From assembly GCA_036936605.1 (NCBI GenBank), contig JAUPFV010000005.1, positions 54,208,742 through 54,272,741 on the forward strand: a stretch of 64,000 nt of DNA, given 5' to 3'. Shown here piece by piece: positions 55,250 through 64,000 of the stretch (its first letter is position 1; the number at the start of each line of letters is the position of its first letter). The notes beneath the pieces were generated by a model. That model did no database searches and had not been told where the DNA came from. It saw nothing but the letters and a program-made list of their open reading frames with translations. Source of the stretch: Limnanthes douglasii subsp. nivea (taxonomy: Eukaryota; Streptophyta; Magnoliopsida; Brassicales; Limnanthaceae). A program made the translations under genes and the position numbers.

Positions 55250-57300
55250 ACAGTCTCATTCACAGTCTCAACAAATTTATTTTCATTCCAATGAAATTAT
55301 GGTTTGGAGTCGTAGAATTGATGGTCTTGATTCTCCTCTTAGTTCCCATCAAATTCAGGTATCGGATTTGAGGATGAGGTATCAATATCTTGTTAAGGAC
55401 CAATTTCAGTAGAAGTCTTTGAGGATAAGGGTTTGTTTTTCTTCTATACACTCGTTTTTTTCTTTTGGAAACCCCATAAAAGAAATTTTTGGTGTCATAA
55501 GTTAAAATTTCTACAGTATTTCTCTTGGTTTCCTTTTTTGGGCTGATATTGGCCTTCTTCTTTGCCCCAGATGACTCAGCTTGAGAAGTTTTCTTTGAAT
55601 TCTTCATCAGTTTATGGCTTGGGGTCCTATTTCGAGCAGAATGAACGACTCGAGCATTAGGGGTAACTAATCTTGTCACCACATCACATGCTGAAGGAGG
55701 CTCTATTAGTTTATCAGTAGCCACAAGAGAATCAAGAGATATCTTCCACAAATGACTTTGAACAAAGTTGACTAGGTCAAAGAACTTGTGAAATTTATTT
55801 GACCATTATTTTGTGGCTTATTCACTTATTTTAGAAAACGTTTTCTCTACGGCAGCGAGATATATTTGATAGCGCTTCAAAATTTATGCATAATATAAAC
55901 AAAGATAGTTAAAATTATGAGAAAAGCAAATATAAAGAAAAATAAAACTTACTAGTGTTCTTCAATTTTAGAGACAACATTTGTCGATTTTATGGAGATT
56001 TCTTTGCCATCTTTCAAGCAACCAGATATGAAGAAGAATTTTTGTTTCCATGTCTTGCCTGCCTCGAGAAGTTCATCAATTATATTTCAAGAATTTTCAA
56101 GGATAATATAGTCTAAATGAAGCAATGGATTTTTGGAGACACTTGTCTTAGTTATACACTACTCAAGAGGGAGAGTTATTTTGGCAAGTCTCAAAGCCAT
56201 AATGAAATATACCAGTATGAACCGGAGATTAGGATTTGTTTGGCTATGGCATCAGTGAATAATTTCAAAATATTCTACAATTAATGGGTCCCACGGGAAC
56301 CGACAACCCTAGTTCAAAATATGTGGGTAGACTACCAACTCATTTTCACCACATGATAGAGAATTTTACCCCACAGAAGGTAGCCAAAAGAAGACATTCT
56401 CTAAAATCCACTATTTTTTACAAAATGCAGCTGATTCAGATGAATCAAAATATTCATATTGAATATTTTAAGTGAGATAAGATATTCAGTGAGGACAATC
56501 ATTAAGATTTACACTCAAAGTGGTAGCTGTTTCAACAGACAATGTGAAAACTTCTTTTGTCTTCTTCTTTTTCTTTGACTTAATTTTCTTTGTCACGAAA
56601 TTCTCCTCTGAATTGAGAGTAGGTATGTTGTCAATTGTTTGAATTTCTGAATCACTATCAGTTCTTGATTCAGATTCACCTACTTCCTTGGATGGTTCAT
56701 GTCGAAGCTGGAAAGGTACACTTGAGCTAGTAGTCGATCTTGAATATGAGAAGATGTCTTTCAAGCAATAGCGACATCTTGTGGATTCGAATAGCCTTTG
56801 AAACAATTTTGTTGAAGTTTTCATAACGAATCACCAGAGAATATTTGCTCGTCCTAGTTGTTTCATTTGAGGGATGAGGTTTAAGCTTACCTTGTTGGTT
56901 GTTGGTGGTGATTTTTTCTTTATGATATGAGGAGTATTGTTTTTTCTTTGAAATATTAAGATATTTGGATTCTCTCATAGCGATGAATTGACTTGTGCGA
57001 GGTAATTTATCTTGATTTGTTTGAGGCGATTGATCTTATCTTGTTCGAGGCGGATTTTGCGAACAATTTGTGATGGTCAGATTAAAAAGATTATTTAAAG
57101 AAATTCTGAGGTCGACAATGGGTGATTGTTTCTTGGTAGGAGGCCAAGGACCGTACGTGAATGTTTAGACAACTTGAATGGGTTTATCGGAAACTATAAT
57201 AGTAGATTCTCTCTCATCGGCCTTTTTTAAAACGAGTCGCAAACGTTTTTTAGATCGAACATAAATGGACTAGAAGTAGATCAGATAGAAACTCAGAGAC
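55250..57300 (-). pseudogene. Retroelement protein, PF04195-like (middle copy, most decayed)
   Basis: Read leftwards from about 57300. Open pieces include MRESKYLNISKKKQYSS (from 56978), a Ser/Glu-rich linker with a Lys run (IKSKKKKKTKEVF; 56486-56824), then GCRFPWDPLIVEYFEII and MALRLAKITLPLE (56160-56300), which align with LRFPLDPEIVRYFHL and MASRLSGIPLPMEE of the left copy, then KTWKQKFFFISGCLKDGKE (about 56010), matching SKWRSQFLFVSGAWENGQK. A basic tail (55260-55751) corresponds to the post-intron exon. Many stops and frameshifts. It sits in the same orientation as the left copy but is much more diverged. Confidence 0.6.
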
Positions 57301-58400
57301 TGAATATGGTGGTGATGGTGGAGGAGCTATTTGAATGGTAAGATTTCTCACTCTATCTTTAAAATTAAATTATGTTAGGTGAGATATGATATAGAAAGAT
57401 ATTTATAGGAAAAGTTATGAAATTGGGTAATGACATTTTTTGAAAGAGAAGTTGACGAGTTGAGAAAATTCTCATTGCTAGCATTGATTTGACATTTAAC
57501 GGGCACCTAGAGATGGAAATTTCGGTAGCTTGACAATTATAAGATGTCTCATATCAACACGATATAACTATCCACTAACTTCTACTAGTTTTGTTCTAAA
57601 ATCAACTATAATACGCCGAATGAATTCTGAGGAGTTGTGAATTATTAATGGTGTTAATTATAGGAAAATGATATGGTGAGTACATTTCCGAGGAGAAACA
57701 GAGTTTTCTTTGAAAAAAAGATAGTTAATGTTGCTTTGGACTTCTCCGTCGAGATAATGGTTTAGAGTATCTCCTACAAATAATCAGAAATTGAACCACA
57801 AACAGCAATGCTTAGTCCTTCCTCAAATTTTTTTCCAAGGATTAGGGGGGCTACCGATCATGATATAAATAAATGAAGAGTAAAAATAATTATTTTAGAT
57901 TAAGTATAATAATAATAAATAATAGATAAGAGAGCTTTGGTGTAAAATATAAGAACAATGGACGAGATGTGTAATTTTTAAGAAAGATGTTTGCACAAAG
58001 TATCAAAATGGGGTGAGATAACCGTGTATCAAACAATACTCTTTCCTTATAACCAACATTTTCTTGAAAAAAGTATGAGAAAGGACACTTTTGATATTTA
58101 AAAACTTTGTCTCTAAAGAATCTTTAACAATTTTGTCACTTTAAAGGTTTTTTAACAACTTTCTCTCTAAAAACTTCTTTAGTCAAAGTATAAAACTGTT
58201 TAAAACTTTTTTCACTCACGAAAATATTTAGAGTTATCAATCAGTTGGCGTGAAATGAAACAAGAATTAACTTAATGATGTAATCTAGGGATCATTTCTG
58301 AGATGATCGCGAAACAAATTGAAGATTGTATCGTGTCGGTTACATAGTTAGTGGTAGTAAAGATAATCGAGGTTGAGGGGTTACCAATGGAGAGAGAAAC
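57301..58400. other. AT-rich spacer, nothing recognised
   Basis: No coding frame of note and no clear repeat on either strand. Confidence 0.5.
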
Positions 58401-58417
58401 ATCATAGAGAATTGGAC

Positions 58418-58757
58418 TTAGAGTCTTGGTAGTACTAATAACCATAGAGTTATAGGTAGGAGGTGCGTTGATGGAGAGTGACGAGGGAGACGAAGAGTAT
58501 TATCGCAAGTGTGAGGACCCAAAGCTATGCAATCCGCTTGGAATAAGCATGGGTCACTAGATTGGAGAATATAAGTCTCGTCGAGCTTGGGATTGAGAGT
58601 ATCCAACCCGACCACAAATGAATCATCTTCACTATAAAGTTTAATATTGATATATGATAGGGGAACTTGGTAAGAGTGGGCGAGCTCATACAATAGTCGT
58701 CGTCCTTCAGCGAGGGCAGGCCAGTAAGCCTCACAGTAAATGAAAAACTAGGAACTT
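58418..58757 (-). CDS. Unrecognised open frame, probably a coding remnant
   Basis: About 112 codons are open on the minus strand from 58757 to a TAA at 58421, without an ATG at the front. The text (CEAYWPALAEGRRLLYELAH, VGLDTLNPKLDETYILQSSD) is more protein-like and GC-richer than the surroundings. I do not recognise a family. It could be a displaced exon or chance; no splice partner was found. Confidence 0.25.
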
Positions 58758-59719
58758 ACATGCACCATAGCGGAAGGCTTGCATACACACAGATAGGAAG
58801 ACTAGGTGAAAATAAAAGATCAACATGCAACGATAACTCAAGAGACAAAGAGTTGGAAATGAGTATTTTTTATACAATGGGATATCACGAGAAGCAGCTC
58901 GTTGGCATGCATATCAAACTGAGGACGTGAACTGGAGCCAAGTAAGTTGTTTAAATTTCAAAGAGAGTTAGATTTCTTGTTTTTATTGGGATTTTTGGGT
59001 AAAATAGGAACACTTCCTAGTTTTCACCATGGTGGACTAATGAGAGGCAACATAAGAAAGTACGAAAGGTAAGAGTTTTACTTGTTTTTTGTTTGGAGTG
59101 TTTTGCGGAAATTGTTTTTTTATGCTTTGACTTATAACATTTAAGTGATTTGGGATGCTCCAGGATATGGATGATATTCTTATTGGACTAGGTGTTTGGG
59201 TGAACATCAAGGAGTCCTAACGATCGTGGAAGAAACATGGTTGGGTAAATAACGGAGAATAGTTGTCTCTATCGCGTATACTTGCAAGTGGGAAAGATTT
59301 TGAGATCTTATTAGGATCTTAATTTTTTTTAGGTTTCAATTAATTAATGATGAGAGAGAGGCACGACATGATATGAAAGGAATGTCCATAATAGCATTTG
59401 GCTTGCGAAGACTGAGAGTCTTTTTTGGAAACATAGACAAAGCCTAAAGCTACGAGAAGATAAATAAAGGGTTTGAAAACCTGATTTAAGTGTCTAGCAC
59501 TACAGAGAATAAGAAAAAAATAGACATGAACAACCATTAAAGAGCTTCATAAAAGATTATGTAGATCTTATCATAAGTATAGGTATTTTTAGTCTTTTCT
59601 AAAAAAATAACCATGACGTGTTTCAGCTGATAAACTATCTTCTTTAGTATCACATCCACTAAGATCCATATTCGTTCCATCCTAAATCTTTAAGAATGTA
59701 AAGTATTCACTCATTAGCT
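58758..59719. other. AT-rich spacer, nothing convincing
   Basis: A 65-codon minus-strand frame at 59340-59537 (MVVHVYFFLILCSARHLNQV) has a hydrophobic start but no support. No repeats or RNA genes seen. Confidence 0.4.
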
Positions 59720-60056
59720 TCTTTTAAGCGATTTCAATATGTTTACTCTCATCAGGTCACGCTGCTTGATCTGTAGATTTTAACGAGGGATCTTTCACCA
59801 TGATGATTGATTTATCATGTCTGACACCTAGTAATTTCACCACATAATACATTATATATGTCTGAAGATCTGATACCAATTGTTGATAATAAATTATTTG
59901 TAGATTTTGTCTCTGTATATAGGTATAGACCAACATAATCTCCCCACTAGTATGAATTTATCCATAGTATGCCCATAGGCATGCACGACTATGGTTTTGG
60001 TCTACTACCAAAAGAACTCATGTTAGTGAAAATATTTTCAAAGTTATATACCAACA
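59720..60056 (-). mobile_element. LTR-retroelement remnant: one LTR with primer binding site
   Basis: On the minus strand a 176-bp sequence starting TGTTGGTATATAAC and ending TTATCAACA (plus 59881-60056) is followed after one A by TTGGTATCAGATC (plus 59867-59879), a tRNA-Met-type primer binding site. This is the 5' LTR and start of a Copia-like or TRIM-like element. About 150 bp of internal sequence follow (to about 59720). No second LTR is found. Confidence 0.6.
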
Positions 60057-62319
60057 ATCGTTCTTATGTTTAATCAATGTGAGACTTTGATCATATTCTA
60101 ACTTAGGTCGCATGTTTTGGCAATATGTAATTTTTTATATTTTTGAAGAATTTTTGTTATTGTGTTTCTCTTATATGAATCATAGGTTGCATGTTTACTG
60201 ATGATATAGTTGTATTGACCATCTAGGTATATGGGATAATGTACTACTACTGATGGATAAATTGATTATAAGACGCCTGGGGTGATGTCATATATACATA
60301 AGGATTTTTTTAATGTTTTAAGGTTAAATCATAATTATATTCTATTAGCAATCTGAGCACTTAACATGATAAATTAGATGTCAACATATTGATGAAAATT
60401 AATTCATGTTAGAGCTGCATTATCACAAATAATATGAAGATGTTCTTGATGTGACGAGATGTAGAGATAATTATCATTTTTTTACGATTTTTGTTATTCA
60501 TAAGTTATACATGAATAATTTTGATGTCTTTTCTTTATAATTGTAGTGTCAGTCTGAATATATTATAAAAATGATCCATACTAGTTCCCATGCATGAAAG
60601 GAGTTTTGAGGCTCATGATGTAGTTCGTTGCTGTGTAAATAACCAACCAAATTAAGTTATGCACATATTTATCTGAACATGACTAGATAAATGCATGATA
60701 TCGTAGAATGCTTCCATTAATAATGTCACAAGATAATTAAATTCACCTGAGGTTTCATTATTTTCGGAAATAGTGATAGTGAATCAATATTATTTATTTA
60801 CTAAAATGGTTTTCGATATATAATGTGTGATGCATTGTCTATAAAGAATCTACTTAGGATTAGACTCATCTAGTTCGTATGAATCCATATTCAATTTTAA
60901 AATTTGAAAAATTAAACCTTTTATGTTAATTCATGTGTTGATAAAGTTAAGTGTTATATGTTTAGTAGTACGTTATATTCTTTGAATTTAAACTTAGGTT
61001 CTAGTTGACGTTTTACGAAACTAAATTCCAAAACATAACAAGAATATTTAAGTATAATATATATATATATATATGATATGTCTATTCATTAAAAATGATA
61101 AGATATCTTTGAGACTATTAAATGAGATGAATCCCTCCTCTTGCGCTAAAATTTGAGCGGAGTATAAAAGAACCGTGTCAACAAGGGTAAACTTTAACTG
61201 TATAAGTATTGTGATATTTTATATGGAATATTTTAAGCATGTTATTGTAAATTTTCTAAGGATATCATTGACATATTTGGAAATTTAACTTCCAAAATTC
61301 AAGTTTTAGTGTTAATTTTATCATTTTTTAATAAGTAATTTAAATCTGAAAAAATGGTGGAGATTAAAATCAAATTTTAACACTATATATTATCATAAAT
61401 AAGGGTATGTGTGAAACTTGTAAGACAATGATTTACAAGTCTATTACATTCCCAAATTTAGAGTTTATTTTTTTGCTAAACTTTAATGATCTCAACATTA
61501 TTATCTATGTATTTTAGTTTTTCCCGACTCAGTTCAATTACGATGAGACTCTTTATTTATGCTCGATATAATAGTTGAACATTAAAAAGATAGTAGTTCA
61601 TTTTGACCAATAAAGAGATTTACATAGTGAATATCTATAAAAAGAACAAAAATATATAGGACATACTACATGTAACTTTACATATTAAGACGATTATGTA
61701 AATTTAACACCGAACCTAAATTTGTTCTAAGAATATATGAGAAAACATTAGAAGGATCATTAGAGGTTTGAGACTAGTATAGAACAATAAAGTTGCTTTC
61801 ACCGTTATAACATGCTTTACATTTCAAATTATTTCAGTTCATATAATAACTTTATGGGTTAATACAATTGCAACAATTATAATATGCGATTCCACGAAGG
61901 ATATATTAAGTTGTCAACGATGAAGTGATGGTAAAACATTCTTATAGACAATAAACAATTGTGTATAACTAAGATGATTTTCATATTATATAAGTTTTAT
62001 AAATAATGCAACTATTTTTGCATTGACATTACATGTATTCATGTATCATACATTATAATAAATGAAAAATCAAGCCAAATAAGTAAACATTTGAGATTAA
62101 CATTCAGATCATATATCTAACAATGAGGTTTATTCGCTTATTACGTGAGGATCTTCAATCCCTCTTGACTTATTAGGATAGTTTAACCATGAGTTGGGTA
62201 TATTAAAGTGAAACATACCAAGTATAGAAAATTAGGCACATATAGAGAAATAAAAACCTTATTAGTGTGGGTCATTTCTAATCGAGGGTAATTTTGTAAT
62301 TTTTTTGGGAATTTAATGT
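60057..62319. other. AT-rich intergenic DNA without genes
   Basis: No coding frames, RNA genes or long repeats recognised. Contains only an (AT)9 tract at 61057-61074. Confidence 0.6.
61057..61074. repeat. (AT)n microsatellite
   Basis: Eighteen bases of alternating A and T. Confidence 0.85.
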
Positions 62320-63084
62320 TTAGGGTGAGATGTAGAGAGATAATTAAGGTGTGTACTAGTAGTAAATTCTTATTACCCTCATTAATAAAAGTAGTTGGGG
62401 TATTTATACTTAATTAATTACCTATGGGCCTCTCAGGTCGGATTATGGGCTTGGGTTAAGTTTAAGAACCCATTAGCCCAAGAGATCAAATGACCAGCAA
62501 CTAGCTGAGTCACGTTCCACTAATTTATTCTATTCGGTTGGACATGGTGCTGGTTATATCTAAACTTCCCTTTGGATATATGCAAGGGGTAGTGTCAAAT
62601 TAATCCGACCTTATAGTAGCCCCTTTAGGTTTTGTAAAGAATCTTTGGAAGAGCTAACTCGAAAAAATAAAAATTAGTATACATTGAAGGTGATCCTCCG
62701 ATCTGTTATTTATATCTGAACTGTAGAGATTAATTTTATCGTGAATAATTCCAAGAGCCAGTCTGATCGAATTTTGAAGAGACTAAAGTTACCGTTAAGA
62801 ATTCCAAAAGCCGTTTTTTGACGTGGGACACGTGTCGAGTTTTGGTTTGACCTCTCAGTTGTTTTTTCTCCTAGATTCCCGTACCTACTTGGCTAAAACG
62901 TTACTTAGGGTACCCATACTTCATAGCCCATAATCTTTACTTTGATCGGTTTGTCTTCCTTTATGTAAACTCTTACATTTTCATCTTTATATAAATTGGT
63001 TCCATTGTTCTATGCCTTAAGACCACAAAAATTTCTAGATAGAGAAAGCTTGATAATCTTCTTAAATTGTGCCTCTGTAGATTT
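62320..63084 (+). other. Conserved leader/LTR-like block upstream of the right PF04195-like gene
   Basis: Plus-strand order: GAGAGATAATTAAGG (62334), GGGGTATTTATAC (62397), GTAGCCCCTTTAGG (62616), GACACGTGTC (62827), ATG (63085). The same landmarks in the same order lie upstream of the left copy on the opposite strand (2637-3425). Confidence 0.55.
62827..62836. promoter_or_regulatory. G-box palindrome GACACGTGTC, right copy
   Basis: Identical to 2906-2915 and at the corresponding distance from the start codon (about 250 bp). Confidence 0.45.
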
Positions 63085-64000
63085 ATGTTCACAACCAGAA
63101 ACGCATTGGTGAAAAGACGTTGGCTGAATTTATCTGATTTGGAGAAAACAAGAAAAGACGTAAGATATGCAATAGTTGCAGCTGGTCTCCCTGCCTCTCC
63201 TGGTGGAGAAATCAATCGACCAAAAACGAACACAGACCAAGGCTTATCATCATCAAAGATATCAAAGGTTAGAAAATTACCTTTTGTCTCAACCCTATCT
63301 CCTCTGCAGTTAGGTTCTTCAGTTCAGAAGTCTCAAAACCCCCTACCTAAAGAAAAGACAGATCCAGTGTTAGATAACCTTTACCTTTTCTAGAAATGGA
63401 TTCGGATACTGAGAAATCCACCTCTTGCAGAATAACTCATTAGTCTAAAGCTAAAATTACTCCTACTTCTTTGAAACCTGCTAGTTTGGAGACAATAAAG
63501 CCCCCAATAGATACTAAACCATGCGAACAGTAGTCAAGCGTAATGGAGGAGACTATCGAAGACAATATAGAAGATACTTCCTTTGAGACGTCCGGACAGA
63601 CAGAGGACACTGAAATAGATCAGAAAGGCAAAGTTAAAGTGGGTATACCCAACAATTAGTCAAACTTTCGGACTGCCTGGAAGAGAAAGTGGGGCCAAAC
63701 GTTCAGAAAGTCAGTGTGAAGTACTTGATAGCCCTCCAAAATATTGCTTATGTGTATACCCATACCACTGAGTTGGGTCGGATCCGAACAAAATGGGGCT
63801 TACCTGAATCTGTTAAAGTGAGAATCCCAGTCCCTCTATAGAATCCTATGGACTGCAAGTCCCATGAGCTAGTAGTATACACTGAAGTGCTGAATCAGGG
63901 ACTCCGGTTCTCTTTGGATCCAGAGATAGTCAGGTACTTTCACTTGATAATATTATGTCCGAGCCAGCGGAGCCCAAATACATGGTATACTTTGATGGCC
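63085..64000 (+). pseudogene. Retroelement protein, PF04195-like (right copy, runs off window)
   Basis: From ATG 63085: MFTTRNALVKRRWLNLSDLE, aligning with the left copy's first 20 residues. Then GLPASPGGEINRPK, a Ser/Lys-rich linker, a second block MDSDTEKSTS at 63395 (left copy: MGSDTEHSPE), and from 63720 YLIALQNIAYVYTHTTELGR, NPMDCKSHELVVY, LRFSLDPEIVRYFHL. Stops at 63392, 63468, 63531, 63658 and about 63839, with frame changes near 63392 and about 63715, show it is decayed. The window ends inside the PF04195-like domain, so the intron and coiled coil cannot be examined. Confidence 0.7.

Noticed and set aside
59340..59537. Hydrophobic 65-codon frame as a small secreted protein gene
   Set aside because: No promoter, no homologue recognised, surrounded by decayed AT-rich DNA; length is within chance range.

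Overview
This window is nuclear DNA of a flowering plant, almost certainly a eudicot. It is AT-rich, has GT-AG spliceosomal introns, and is built almost entirely of plant-type transposable elements: Ty1/Copia, Ty3/Gypsy, plant L1-type LINEs, a Mutator-like (MULE) element with plant-specific cargo, a tRNA-derived SINE, a TRIM and a Tourist-like MITE. I cannot name the species. The only likely host-gene sequence is two C-terminal exons resembling a plant casein kinase 1-like (CKL) gene at 8466-8831. No rRNA, tRNA gene, CRISPR array or bacterial-style operon is visible.

Layout, left to right. 1-3425 (minus): decayed retroelement gene of the plant 'putative gypsy-type transposase' (PF04195-like) kind, with its leader. 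Related copies lie at 55250-57300 (minus) and 62320-64000 (plus, running off the end), so the two window edges carry the same family in opposite orientation. 4191-8387: Copia A (minus). 8388-9342: CKL-like fragment. 9343-14265: Copia B (minus). 14266-15166: antisense LINE fragment. 15167-17070: Gypsy RNase H/integrase fragment and tail. 17071-21487: LINE with a C-terminal RNase H. 21488-22200: TRIM. 22562-22811: MITE. 23757-25455: 5'-truncated antisense LINE. 25691-29681: AT-rich DNA without genes. 29695-34620: near full-length LINE with 13-bp target-site duplications.

35640-48245 is the most unusual region. A MULE transposase (plus) is followed by an acidic protein gene, a small Myb/SANT-like protein gene and a long intron-containing ULP1-like (C48) protease gene, all on the minus strand. 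The non-coding DNA of this block, introns included, is studded with a CGCGAG-cored repeat, in places arranged as ~52-bp tandem units. This resembles VANDAL and Kaonashi-type MULEs, which carry accessory genes and, for VANDALs, motif-guided anti-silencing. It is my best candidate for an undescribed system. Copia C (48246-52695, minus, a sister of Copia B that lost its RNase H domain) sits at its right edge.

From 52696 to the right the DNA is AT-rich, with a SINE (53612-53833), the third PF04195-like copy, an LTR remnant near 59.9-60.1 kb and the last PF04195-like copy. Most element genes carry nonsense codons or frameshifts. The small Myb-like frame is the clearest uninterrupted one. The elements are nested, and two insertions (SINE, MITE) can be supported by related copies of the host repeat elsewhere in the window that lack them.
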